Source of the DNA: Sinorhizobium sp. 8-89
GTDB taxonomy: Bacteria; Pseudomonadota; Alphaproteobacteria; Rhizobiales; Rhizobiaceae
DNA: 64,000 nt
Assembly (NCBI RefSeq): GCF_030124325.1
Contig: NZ_JASKLR010000011.1
Span: forward strand, 1-64,000
Reading direction: 5' to 3'
Of the stretch, positions 42,654-52,033 are shown piece after piece. The notes below the pieces were generated by a model, which made no database searches, was not told the DNA's origin, and saw only the letters and a list, made by a program, of their open reading frames with translations. The position numbers and the translations under genes were made by a program. Numbering within the stretch: position 1 is the stretch's first letter; every line of letters begins with the position of its first letter.

Positions 42654-43652
42654 TTGACAATATCCGTCATCATCAAGACCTTGAATGAAGAAAAGCGGAT
42701 TGCCGCGACGATCGAAAGCGTCATTGCGGCGCTGGAAGGCAAGCAGGGCGAAATCATTATTGCCGATAGCGGATCGTCCGATCGGACCGTGGAGATCGCT
42801 TTAAAATATCCTGTCACCATAGCGCAGATCATACCGCCGGCTCTTCCGAGCTGCGGCATCGGCCCGCAACTCGGTTTTCAATATTCCCGATACGACTACA
42901 TCTGCCTGCTCGACGGCGACATGCTGCTCGATCCCGGTTTTCTCGACGCGGCGATCGGTTGTCTTGCGGACAACCCCTCCGTTGCCGGCGTCACCGGCCA
43001 CGTGGAGGAGATGCTCGTTTCGAACCTGGAATTCGCACGGCGCGTCAAACGCAACGCGCCCGAGAACAGAATCGGCCCGATCGACCGCATGAATGGAGGC
43101 GGCCTTTACCGACGCACCGCCATCGAGAACGTCGGCTATCTTTCGGACCGGAATCTTCACGGCTACGAAGAGTTCGACCTCGGTGTCCGCCTGCGAAGCG
43201 CCGGATGGGGGCTCCATCGTCTCGACCGTCGTTTCGTCCGGCATTTCGGTCACACCGTCAATTCCTACCGGCTGCTCGTCCGCCGCTGGAAGAGCAAATA
43301 CCTCTACGGCATCGGCGAATTGCTGCGCGCTTCCCTCGGCAAGCCTTATTTCATCCAAGTGCTGCGGGAATTGCCGGAATTGAAGCTGTGGGCCTTCGTC
43401 TATCTCTGGTGGACGTTGTCTCTCGGCCTGATCCTGTTCCTGCCCGACAAGAGCGTGGCGATTGCCTCGGTCTCAGCCATGCTTGCGGCCGTTGTCCTGC
43501 TGGTCAGCCTGAAGAAGGGCGGCCTTGGCATGGGCCTCTATACGGTCGTTGCCTGGTTCTTTCACGCCGCTGCGCTGCCCGTTGGATTGTTCAGGTCGCG
43601 GAAGAAGCCAGGCGCCCCCATCGAGAGCAGAATTCTCGGTAAGCCTGCATGA
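42654..43652 (+). CDS. Glycosyltransferase family 2, TTG start
   Basis: 332 residues from TTG at 42654, preceded by GGGGGCT. GT-A motifs: SVIIKTLNEEKRIAATIESV, IIIADSGSSDRTVEIA and the metal-binding CLLDGDMLL; GYEEFDLGVRLRSAGW is the ED-type catalytic segment. Two C-terminal membrane helices (LWWTLSLGLILFLP and AMLAAVVLLVSL) plus a third near the end tether it. There is no ATG near the conserved start; a GTG 54 bases upstream is the alternative. It overlaps the hydrolase gene by four bases. Confidence 0.87.
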   Translation: MTISVIIKTLNEEKRIAATIESVIAALEGKQGEIIIADSGSSDRTVEIALKYPVTIAQIIPPALPSCGIGPQLGFQYSRYDYICLLDGDMLLDPGFLDAAIGCLADNPSVAGVTGHVEEMLVSNLEFARRVKRNAPENRIGPIDRMNGGGLYRRTAIENVGYLSDRNLHGYEEFDLGVRLRSAGWGLHRLDRRFVRHFGHTVNSYRLLVRRWKSKYLYGIGELLRASLGKPYFIQVLRELPELKLWAFVYLWWTLSLGLILFLPDKSVAIASVSAMLAAVVLLVSLKKGGLGMGLYTVVAWFFHAAALPVGLFRSRKKPGAPIESRILGKPA

Positions 43653-45817
43653 GAGGCCGCTTACTGCTTTTCGCAGCAACGATATTTTTCGGCTGTCTGC
43701 CCGCCCACGCCTCCGACCAATGGCTGCCGGTCCGGGAAACCTCGCTTGAGGTTCGCGCGGGCAGCCCGCTCGACTTCTCTTCCTTCTTGCCGAACCGGCC
43801 CATCGATGCGGGCCATCGGCTGACTACCGGTCCTAAGGGTCAGTTAGCCTACGCCGAAGCACCGGAAAAGCCGGTCAGGATGCTCTGCGCCTCGCTCGCC
43901 TGGAGCCCGGCTTCCGGCGGCTTTCCGGATCACGACGGCGCGGACCGGTACGCCCGGCAACTGGCGCTGCACGGTTACAACATCGCGCGGCTGCATTTCA
44001 CCGATGCGAGCCTGATGTTCGGCCGCCAGCAGGATTTCGACTTCGATCCGGAGACGCTGGACCGCATCCAGTATCTGCTTGCCGCGCTCAAGCGCAACGG
44101 CATCCACTGGATCATCGACGGCCTGTCGTCGCCGCGCGGCGCTTACGGCGGCTATGATGATCGCTGGGACGCCAACGGAAATCTGAAGCTCCTGCTTCAT
44201 CTCGATGAGGAAGCCTTCGTCCATTGGAAAAAACTGCAGGAGAAATTCCTGGCCCAGGTCAATCCCTATACGGGGATTGCGCCGATCCACGACGATGCTC
44301 TGGCTCTGGTGATCCTCGCCAACGAGAACGGCATTGAGTTCGACGGCGTCGTGCATGATCGCCCGGGCAAGCCGCCCTATGATCCGGTGCTCGCTGCCCC
44401 CTTCAATCGTTGGCTTGCGCAGCGCTACACGTCGACGGAGATGCTCTCCAAAGCCTGGGGCGGTGTCGAGGACGACGAGCGGCTTGAAGCAGGATCGGTG
44501 AAATTGCCCGCCGATCGCTATGCCGATAGTCCCCGTATGCGCGATCTCCAAGCCTTCATCGTGGACGTCGAGCGATCATCGGCGGCACGGATGAGCAAAG
44601 CCCTGCGGGACCTCGGATATAGAGGGTTGATCAGCACCTACAACAACTGGCCGACGGTACAGACGGCGCTGAGCAGGCGCGACCTCGAGGCCGTGACCAT
44701 GAATACCTATCACGACTGGGTCGGCGGCTATTCTCCAGGCAGTGCGCTCCTGCAGACAAGCGCCATCGCCGACAGCGCCAACTATATGCGGATGATCGCG
44801 GCTGCGCGCTGGCTCGGAAAGCCCTTCGTCGTCAGCGAATACGATCACCTTTTCTGGAACCGGTATCGTTACGAGGCGGGCCTCATGATGCCGGCCTATG
44901 CGGCACTGCAGGGCTGGGATGTGCTCTGCCGGCATGGGCATGGGCCGATCGCGCTCGCCTACGGCGAGCCCTATCCCCACAAGAAGGCGATGCTTCCCTA
45001 TGCGATTGCGCTCGATCCGGTCGCCCGTGCGGGCGAGACGCTTGCAGCGCTCCTTTATAGACGGGGAGATATCGCGACCTCTGGCATCACGATTCCTTTC
45101 GCGGTTCGTGGCGAGGAAGATCTTGGCGAGGACATGCAGGCGCGCGAACCGGAGCGATTGACCGATCTGGCTCTGGTCGGCCGTATAGGGCTGAAACGCT
45201 CGGATCCGTCGCGCCTCGACACCGGCGTTGCACAACCACGGGCCCAAGCCAGCGCGGACATTCTCGCTGACCTTCGCGACATCGGCATCCTGCCCGCCGC
45301 CAATGGCGCGGACGTCGAGCGGGGGCTCTATCAGAGCGACACCGGAGAAATCGTGCTGGATCGCACGGTCGGGCAGCTGCGCGTCTCGACGCCGTCGACC
45401 GAAGCCGCGGCATTCTCCTCGCTTCGCGAGCCGGTGGACCTTGGTCTGCTCCGGATAGAGCGTGCGGACGGCAACGGTCTCGTGGCGCTCTCGGCGCTCG
45501 AGGGGCCCGGCACGCTTGCCGACGCCCGGCGTTTTCTGCTGACCTTTGCGACCGATGCCCAGAATACCGGCATGATCTTTCGCGACAGCGAGGAAAAGGT
45601 CATCGAAGACTTCGGCAGATTGCCCGTCCTGATCCGAAAAGGGGAGGTCGACCTGACGCTGTCGAGAACGGCGGTAAAATGGAAGCTCTCGCCCGTTGGT
45701 CTCGACGGCACCGTTCATTCGCCGGTTAAAAGCGGAACGGGGCCGATCTCATTCCGCCTTTCGAACGAGACTCCCAACGGGCCGACGACCTATTTTCTCC
45801 TGGAACTTGAAGGCTGA
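43649..45817 (+). CDS. Secreted clan GH-A glycoside hydrolase
   Basis: 722 residues. The signal peptide (LLLFAATIFFGCLPAHA) is followed by a TIM-barrel of the cellulase-like clan GH-A: acid/base in LANENGIEF (Glu near 226) and nucleophile in FVVSEYDHLFW (Glu near 396). The C-terminal 250 residues are beta-rich. It may trim or release the polysaccharide made by the cluster, comparable in role to ExoK or ExsH-type depolymerases, but the family is different. It is the last gene of the cluster. Confidence 0.85.
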   Translation: MRGRLLLFAATIFFGCLPAHASDQWLPVRETSLEVRAGSPLDFSSFLPNRPIDAGHRLTTGPKGQLAYAEAPEKPVRMLCASLAWSPASGGFPDHDGADRYARQLALHGYNIARLHFTDASLMFGRQQDFDFDPETLDRIQYLLAALKRNGIHWIIDGLSSPRGAYGGYDDRWDANGNLKLLLHLDEEAFVHWKKLQEKFLAQVNPYTGIAPIHDDALALVILANENGIEFDGVVHDRPGKPPYDPVLAAPFNRWLAQRYTSTEMLSKAWGGVEDDERLEAGSVKLPADRYADSPRMRDLQAFIVDVERSSAARMSKALRDLGYRGLISTYNNWPTVQTALSRRDLEAVTMNTYHDWVGGYSPGSALLQTSAIADSANYMRMIAAARWLGKPFVVSEYDHLFWNRYRYEAGLMMPAYAALQGWDVLCRHGHGPIALAYGEPYPHKKAMLPYAIALDPVARAGETLAALLYRRGDIATSGITIPFAVRGEEDLGEDMQAREPERLTDLALVGRIGLKRSDPSRLDTGVAQPRAQASADILADLRDIGILPAANGADVERGLYQSDTGEIVLDRTVGQLRVSTPSTEAAAFSSLREPVDLGLLRIERADGNGLVALSALEGPGTLADARRFLLTFATDAQNTGMIFRDSEEKVIEDFGRLPVLIRKGEVDLTLSRTAVKWKLSPVGLDGTVHSPVKSGTGPISFRLSNETPNGPTTYFLLELEG

Positions 45818-45855
45818 TCCGCGGACGGCATCCAAAGCGAAATCCAATTTCTGCC

Positions 45856-45886
45856 TTGCACCTCTAGTGGCTAGAGGTCGTAGCCT
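45856..45886 (+). promoter_or_regulatory. MerR-type promoter/operator of zntA
   Basis: -35 TTGCAC (45856-45861) and -10 TAGCCT (45881-45886) are separated by 19 bp, the over-long spacer used by MerR-family activators. Centred in it is a perfect dyad ACCTCTAG-TGG-CTAGAGGT (45860-45878). This is the layout of ZntR/CueR/PbrR operators. The regulator gene is not in the window. Confidence 0.88.
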
Positions 45887-45912
45887 GTTCTCGATTTCAC
45901 AAGGAGCAAGGC

Positions 45913-48162
45913 ATGACGGGCAGCGTTCAGGAAAGCAGATACCGGGTCGAAGGCATGGATTGTGCGTCCTGCGCAGCAAAGATCGATACTGCCGTGCGGC
46001 GCATCTCCGGCGTGGAAGACGTCAGGGTTTCGGTGACCGCGGGCACCGTGACGGTTCGTCACGCAGACGGACACGAGATCGGCCCGGTGATCACGCGCAA
46101 GATTGGCGGTCTCGGCTACAAGCTTTCGCCGCTCGCCGGCACGACTGCCGTCGAAGCGCCTGGCGGCGATCATTCCTGTCGCGACCACGCGCATGGGCAC
46201 GATCGCTCCACGTCAGGGGATAAGCAGGTCAATGCCCGTTCCACCGAGGCGCGCCCCGCGGTCACCGCAAGCCATGGCCACGATCATGGATCCGCCGGTC
46301 CCTGGTGGAGAACCGTCAAGGGCAAGCTCGTGATCGCTTGCGGCCTCGCGCTCGCTGTCGCCTATGGCGCGGGTCAATTTCTTCCCGCAGCCGAGCCTTG
46401 GATCTTCACGCTCGCCATGCTTGTCGGCCTGGCGCCGATCGCAAGACGCGCGCTGATGGCGGGGCTTGCCGGCACGCCCTTTTCCATCGAGACGCTGATG
46501 ACCGTCGCAGCTACCGGAGCCGTCTTCATCGGCGCCACCGAGGAAGCGGCGATGGTCGTCTTCCTCTTCCTGATCGGTGAACTTCTGGAAGGCGTCGCCG
46601 CGAACAAGGCGCGGGCGAGCATTCAGTCGCTGACGGCGCTCGTGCCGAAATCGGCGCTCGTCGAGATTGACGGGCGGACAAGCGAAGTTCCGGCCGAGAG
46701 CCTGTCGATCGGAGCGATGATCCTGGTGCGCCCGGGAGAAAGGATTGCCGCTGACGGCATGATCATCTCCGGCGAAAGCACGGTCGACGAGGCGCCGGTA
46801 ACAGGTGAAAGCACGCCCGTTCGCAAGGAAGCAGGCGACAGGGTCTTTGCGGGAACGGTCAATGGCGACGGGGCGCTGCGTGTGCGGGTCACCGCCGTTT
46901 CTGCCGACAATACCATTGCGCGTGTCATCCGGTTGGTCGAGGAGGCGCAGGAAAGCAAGGCGCCGACCGAGCGTTTCATCGACCGCTTCTCCCGCTACTA
47001 CACGCCGGCCGTCGTCATCGTCGCCGCTCTGGTTGCGTCGGTGCCGCCGCTCTTTTGGGGTGCCGCCTGGGGCGAATGGATCTACAAGGGGCTTGCGATC
47101 CTGCTGATCGGTTGCCCCTGCGCGCTCGTGATCTCGACACCGGCGGCTATCGCCGCGAGCCTTTCGGCCGGCGCGCGACGGGGTCTCTTAATGAAGGGCG
47201 GCGCCGTCCTCGAAAGCATCGGCCGGATCACCGCTGCTGCCTTCGACAAGACGGGGACACTCACCGAAGGCAAGCCGAAGGTCACCGATCTCGTCGGCTT
47301 TGGGCTGCCGGAGGCGGAGATCCTCCGCCATGCGGCGGCGCTCGAGCAGGGCTCCAGCCATCCGCTGGCGCTGGCTATACGGACGCGCGCCGATGCGGAC
47401 GGGCTAGTGCTGCCACCGGTGGCAAGCGCCAAGGCAATCGGCGGCAAGGGTCTCGAGGGATCGGTCGACGGCGTAGGGCTTTTCGTCGGCTCGCCGCAGG
47501 CAGCCGATCAACGTGCACCGCTGACCACGGCACAGAAGGAGCGCATCGCCGCCCTTCATGATCAAGGAAAGACCGTTTCCGTACTGGTCGTCGATGGCCG
47601 GGTCGCCGGCGCTCTGGCTATGCGCGACGAGCCGCGCGCCGATGCGGCGGAGGGGGTGCAGGCGCTGAGCGACGCCGGTATCCGCGTCGTGATGCTGACG
47701 GGCGACAACCGCCGCACGGCCCACGCGATCGGTCGCCCGTTCGCAATGGAGATCCATGCCGGACTGCTGCCGGAGGACAAGCAGCGCATCATTCGTCAGC
47801 TGAAGGCCGAGGGTCTTCATGTGGCCAAGATCGGTGACGGTATCAATGACGCTCCGGCGCTGGCGGCAGCCGATGTCGGCATTGCCATGGGCGGTGGAAC
47901 GGATGTTGCCCTCGAAACCGCCGACGCTGCCTCATTGCATGCGCGTGTTTCCGACATCGCCGCCATGGTCAAGCTTTCACAGGCGACGATGCGCAATATT
48001 TACCAGAATATCGGCATGGCGCTTGGCCTGAAAGCCGTCTTCCTTGCAACAACCATCGCCGGCATCACCGGTCTGTGGCCGGCGATCCTGGCGGATACGG
48101 GCGCCACAGTCCTGGTCACGATGAACGCCTTGCGACTTTTGCGACCGCCGGGTTCCGCCTGA
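45913..48162 (+). CDS. zntA: P1B-type heavy-metal ATPase (Zn/Cd/Pb export)
   Basis: 749 residues. An N-terminal heavy-metal domain with GMDCASC (about 14-20) is followed by a His-rich linker (HSCRDHAHGHD and SHGHDHG). Membrane CPC in IGCPCALVIST (near 400), phosphorylation DKTGTLTEG, and hinge GDGINDAPALAAADVGIAMG follow. CPC plus the His-rich extension fit the ZntA/CadA (P1B-2) group rather than copper pumps; rhizobial ZntA is known for Zn, Cd and Pb. It is preceded by a MerR-type promoter and a GGAG ribosome site. Confidence 0.92.
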   Translation: MTGSVQESRYRVEGMDCASCAAKIDTAVRRISGVEDVRVSVTAGTVTVRHADGHEIGPVITRKIGGLGYKLSPLAGTTAVEAPGGDHSCRDHAHGHDRSTSGDKQVNARSTEARPAVTASHGHDHGSAGPWWRTVKGKLVIACGLALAVAYGAGQFLPAAEPWIFTLAMLVGLAPIARRALMAGLAGTPFSIETLMTVAATGAVFIGATEEAAMVVFLFLIGELLEGVAANKARASIQSLTALVPKSALVEIDGRTSEVPAESLSIGAMILVRPGERIAADGMIISGESTVDEAPVTGESTPVRKEAGDRVFAGTVNGDGALRVRVTAVSADNTIARVIRLVEEAQESKAPTERFIDRFSRYYTPAVVIVAALVASVPPLFWGAAWGEWIYKGLAILLIGCPCALVISTPAAIAASLSAGARRGLLMKGGAVLESIGRITAAAFDKTGTLTEGKPKVTDLVGFGLPEAEILRHAAALEQGSSHPLALAIRTRADADGLVLPPVASAKAIGGKGLEGSVDGVGLFVGSPQAADQRAPLTTAQKERIAALHDQGKTVSVLVVDGRVAGALAMRDEPRADAAEGVQALSDAGIRVVMLTGDNRRTAHAIGRPFAMEIHAGLLPEDKQRIIRQLKAEGLHVAKIGDGINDAPALAAADVGIAMGGGTDVALETADAASLHARVSDIAAMVKLSQATMRNIYQNIGMALGLKAVFLATTIAGITGLWPAILADTGATVLVTMNALRLLRPPGSA

Positions 48163-48386
48163 AGAAATCGAGCCCCGCTGCCGTTTGGCGCCGGAAAATC
48201 GCCCGATCTGGCTGTGTATATTCACGCTGGACTCTCACCAGCGATCCGGGGAGAGTATAAGGAGATCGCGATTGAGGGCTTTCGCGCCCGAAAATCGATG
48301 ATAAACCTATACCAGATGGTAAAAAAATTGCCGGCACGGTTTGTAGAAAAACCGAAGCGGGCAAGATTGGGGATCGCAGGGCCAAT

Positions 48387-49922
48387 ATGGATAATATTGC
48401 CATCGAATTGCGTGGGATCGACAAGAGTTTCGGCCCCGTCCACGCCAATAAGAATATCAACCTCAAGGTTCGCAAGGGCACCATCCACGGCATCATCGGT
48501 GAGAACGGCGCCGGCAAATCGACCTTGATGTCGATCCTCTACGGCTTCTATCAGGCCGACAGCGGTGAGATCATCGTCGATGGGCGGCCGGTTACGATCC
48601 GCGACCCGAATGCGGCAATCGCCGCCGGCATCGGCATGGTGCATCAGCATTTCATGCTGGTCGAGAACTTCACCGTGCTCGAAAACGTCATGCTCGGCGC
48701 AGAAGACAGCCAGATCCTCAACAAGGGCATCGCCAAGGCACGCGTCGAGCTCAGGCGGCTCGAGAAGGAATATGCGCTCGAGGTCAATCCGGATGCGCTG
48801 ATCGAGGAACTGCCGGTTGGTCTCCAGCAGCGCGTTGAAATCCTGAAGGCGCTCTATCGCAAGGCCGACATCCTGATCCTCGACGAGCCGACCGGCGTGC
48901 TGACGCCGGCCGAAGCCGACCATCTCTTCCGCATTCTCGAACAGCTGAAGGACCAGGGAAAAACGATCATCCTCATCACGCACAAGCTTCGCGAGATCAT
49001 GGCGATCACGGACGAGGTTTCCGTGATGCGTCGCGGCGAAATGGTCGCAACCCGCACCACGAGCGAGACGTCGGTGGAAGAACTCGCGGAACTGATGGTG
49101 GGCCGCCGCGTGCTGCTGCGCGTCCAGAAGGGGGAGGGCACGCCCGGCGATGTGAAGCTCTCGGTTCAGGGCCTGACGGTCAAGGACAGCCGCGGCGTGA
49201 CCATGGTCGACAACGTCTCTTTCGACGTCCGGGCGGGCGAGATCGTCGGCATCGCCGGCGTCGCCGGCAATGGCCAGTCGGAACTGCTCGAGGCGATCGC
49301 CGGAATCCGCAAGGCAACGACGGGAACGGTGCTTCTGAACGGCAAGTCCGTCGATGTAACGGGCCATAGGGATCCCGCTGAACTCAGGGCTCGCGGGCTC
49401 GCGCATGTGCCGGAAGATCGGCATCATGTCGGCCTCGTGCTGAAGTTCGAGGAGAGCGAAAACGCGATCCTCGGCTACCATCATGACTCTAGCTACTCGA
49501 ACGGCGTCTTTCTGAATATCGACGCCATCCGCAAGGATGCCGAGGAGAAGATCGCAAAATACGACATTCGCCCACCGAACGCGCGGTTGAAGACGGCCAA
49601 TTTTTCCGGCGGCAATCAGCAGAAAATCGTGCTTGCGCGGGAAATGGAGCGCGGGCCGGACGTGCTGATCATCGGTCAGCCCACCCGCGGCGTCGACGTC
49701 GGCGCCATCGAATTCATTCACAAGCGGATCATCGAGATGCGCGACCAGGGCAAGGCCGTCCTGCTCGTCTCCGTCGAACTCGATGAGATCCGCGCGCTTT
49801 CCGACCGCATTCTCGTGATGTTTGCCGGACGTGTCGTCGGTGAACGCAGCCCCGATGCGACCGAAGGCGAACTCGGTCTGCTGATGGCCGGCGTCGAAGG
49901 CCGCAAGGAGGCCGCAGAATGA
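48387..49922 (+). CDS. Nucleoside-type ABC transporter ATP-binding protein
   Basis: 511 residues with two ATPase domains. First: Walker A GENGAGKST, degenerate signature ELPVGLQQR, Walker B ILILDEPTG. Second: degenerate Walker A (GVAGNGQSE) and good signature FSGGNQQK. This asymmetry is standard for the BMP/nucleoside (NupA/YufO-type) family. It is coupled to two permease genes and nucleoside salvage genes. No BMP-family binding-protein gene is found upstream. Confidence 0.92.
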   Translation: MDNIAIELRGIDKSFGPVHANKNINLKVRKGTIHGIIGENGAGKSTLMSILYGFYQADSGEIIVDGRPVTIRDPNAAIAAGIGMVHQHFMLVENFTVLENVMLGAEDSQILNKGIAKARVELRRLEKEYALEVNPDALIEELPVGLQQRVEILKALYRKADILILDEPTGVLTPAEADHLFRILEQLKDQGKTIILITHKLREIMAITDEVSVMRRGEMVATRTTSETSVEELAELMVGRRVLLRVQKGEGTPGDVKLSVQGLTVKDSRGVTMVDNVSFDVRAGEIVGIAGVAGNGQSELLEAIAGIRKATTGTVLLNGKSVDVTGHRDPAELRARGLAHVPEDRHHVGLVLKFEESENAILGYHHDSSYSNGVFLNIDAIRKDAEEKIAKYDIRPPNARLKTANFSGGNQQKIVLAREMERGPDVLIIGQPTRGVDVGAIEFIHKRIIEMRDQGKAVLLVSVELDEIRALSDRILVMFAGRVVGERSPDATEGELGLLMAGVEGRKEAAE

Positions 49923-51052
49923 GCACCCCGTACGCAAAGCTTCCGGGCTGGGTCGAATACGGTCTGGTCCCGCTGATCAATCTTGCCGTTGCCTTCGTCG
50001 TCGCCGGGCTGGTCGTTCTGCTCGTCGGTGAAAATCCGTTCGAGGCCGCCTATCATCTGATCAATGGCGCCTTCGGTCGCGGCGAATATATCGGCTTCAC
50101 GCTCTACTACGCGACAACCTTCATCTTTACCGGTCTTGCCGTCGCCGTTGCGTTCCACTGCGGGCTCTTCAATATCGGCGGCGAAGGACAGGCCTATGTC
50201 GGCGGCATCGGCGTAGCGCTTGCCTGCCTCTGGCTCGACCAGACCATGCCCTGGTACGTGGTCTTCCCGCTCGCGATCATCGGATCGGCTTTCTTCGGCG
50301 CGCTCTGGGCGTTCCTGCCCGGATGGCTGCAGGCGAAGCGCGGCAGCCACATCGTCATCACCACCATCATGTTCAATTTCATCGCTTCGAGCCTGATGGT
50401 CTATCTGCTGACGCGGGTCCTGAAGCCGCTCGGATCGATGGCGCCGCAGACGCGCACCTTCGCCGAAGGCGGGCAACTGCCGAAACTCGACTGGTTGCTG
50501 TCCATCTTCGGATTGAACATCGGCACGGCGCCGTTCAACATTTCCTTCCTGCTGGCGCTGGCTGCGGCCTTTGCCGTCTGGGTGCTGATCTGGCGTACGA
50601 AGCTCGGCTACGAGATGCGGACCATGGGCCACAGCCCGTCGGCCGCCCGCTATGCCGGCATTCGCGAAAGCCGGATCACCGTCATCGCCATGATGATTTC
50701 GGGTGGCCTTGCCGGCATGATGGCGCTGAACCCGATCATGGGTGAGCAGTTCCGCATGCAGCTCGATTTCGTCCAAGGCGCAGGCTTCGTCGGCATCGCC
50801 GTCGCGCTGATGGGGCGTTCGCATCCGGGCGGGATCATCCCGGCCGCGATCCTTTTCGGCGTGCTCTACCAGGGCGGGGCGGAAATCGCCTTCGAGATGC
50901 CGTCGATCTCGCGCGATATGATCGTCATCATCCAAGGCCTCGTCATCCTGTTTGCCGGCGCGCTCGAAAACATGTTCCGGCCTGCGATCACGCGCGCCTT
51001 TGCCATGCAGGGCCGGCGCGCGGCCGCCGTGGCGCAGACCAAGGGAGCTTGA
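49919..51052 (+). CDS. Nucleoside-type ABC transporter permease 1
   Basis: 377 residues, about nine helices. Motifs TGLAVAVAFHCGLFNIGGEG and AAEIAFEMPSISR-like ending match YufP/NupB permeases. Overlap with the ATPase gene is ATGA. Pairing with the next permease makes the heterodimer typical of this family. Confidence 0.92.
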   Translation: MSTPYAKLPGWVEYGLVPLINLAVAFVVAGLVVLLVGENPFEAAYHLINGAFGRGEYIGFTLYYATTFIFTGLAVAVAFHCGLFNIGGEGQAYVGGIGVALACLWLDQTMPWYVVFPLAIIGSAFFGALWAFLPGWLQAKRGSHIVITTIMFNFIASSLMVYLLTRVLKPLGSMAPQTRTFAEGGQLPKLDWLLSIFGLNIGTAPFNISFLLALAAAFAVWVLIWRTKLGYEMRTMGHSPSAARYAGIRESRITVIAMMISGGLAGMMALNPIMGEQFRMQLDFVQGAGFVGIAVALMGRSHPGGIIPAAILFGVLYQGGAEIAFEMPSISRDMIVIIQGLVILFAGALENMFRPAITRAFAMQGRRAAAVAQTKGA

Positions 51053-51056
51053 TGCC

Positions 51057-52028
51057 ATGGATTTCTTCCACGTCCTCGTCGTGCTCCTGGAATCGACGAT
51101 CCGGGTTTCCGTTCCGCTGGTCTTTGCTGCGCTCGCCGGGCTCTTCACCGAGAGGGCCGGCGTCTTCGACATCGGCCTCGAAGGCAAGATGCTGGGTGCC
51201 GCCTTTGCCGCCGGCGCGGTCGCCGCCGTGACCCAGTCGGTCTGGATCGGCCTGCTTGCCGCGATCCTCGTTTCGATACTGCTGTCGCTCGTCCACGGCT
51301 ATGCCTCGATCACCCAGCGCGGCAACCAGATCGTCTCGGGTGTTGCGATCAACTTCATCGTTGCCGGCTCCACCGTCATCCTCGGCGAAGCCTGGTTCCG
51401 CCAGGGCGGCCGCACACCGGCGCTTGCCGAAGGCGCACGCTTCCAGACGATCAACTTTCCCTTCGCGGATGCGGTGAGGGACGTGCCGATCCTCGGTCCG
51501 ATCTATGCGGACCTGCTTTCCGGCCATTTCCTGCTCACCTATCTTGCCTTCGCGATGGTGCCCGCTAGCTGGTGGATCCTCTATCGCACCCGCTTCGGCC
51601 TGAGGCTGCGCGCCGTCGGCGAGAATCCGGGCGCCGTCGACACCGCCGGTATCTCGGTGATCTGGCTGCGCTATCGCGCGGTCATCTGCTGCGGCATTCT
51701 CTGCGGCTTTGCCGGCGCGTATCTTTCGCTGGCGATGACGGCGGGCTTCGTCAAGGGCATGACCGCGGGCAAGGGTTATATTGCGCTTGCCGCCCTCATC
51801 TTCGCCAAATGGCGGCCGAAGAATGTCATGCTTGCCTGCTTGCTCTTCGGCTTCCTCGATGCCCTCGCCATACGTTTGCAGGGCACGCCGCTGCCGCTCG
51901 TCGGCCAGGTTCCGGTGCAGCTGATGCAGGCTCTGCCATATATTCTGACGGTCATCCTGCTTGCCGGCTTCATCGGCAAGGCCATTCCGCCCAAAGCGGG
52001 TGGCGTACCATACGTGAAGGAGCGCTAA
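51057..52028 (+). CDS. Nucleoside-type ABC transporter permease 2
   Basis: 323 residues from the ATG at 51057, with AAGGGAGC upstream. TERAGVFDIGLEGKMLGAAF and SITQRGNQIVSGVAINFIV are characteristic of YufQ/NupC permeases. It is followed after five bases by cdd, so uptake and deamination of (deoxy)cytidine are probably co-expressed. Confidence 0.92.
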   Translation: MDFFHVLVVLLESTIRVSVPLVFAALAGLFTERAGVFDIGLEGKMLGAAFAAGAVAAVTQSVWIGLLAAILVSILLSLVHGYASITQRGNQIVSGVAINFIVAGSTVILGEAWFRQGGRTPALAEGARFQTINFPFADAVRDVPILGPIYADLLSGHFLLTYLAFAMVPASWWILYRTRFGLRLRAVGENPGAVDTAGISVIWLRYRAVICCGILCGFAGAYLSLAMTAGFVKGMTAGKGYIALAALIFAKWRPKNVMLACLLFGFLDALAIRLQGTPLPLVGQVPVQLMQALPYILTVILLAGFIGKAIPPKAGGVPYVKER

Positions 52029-52033
52029 CCAAG

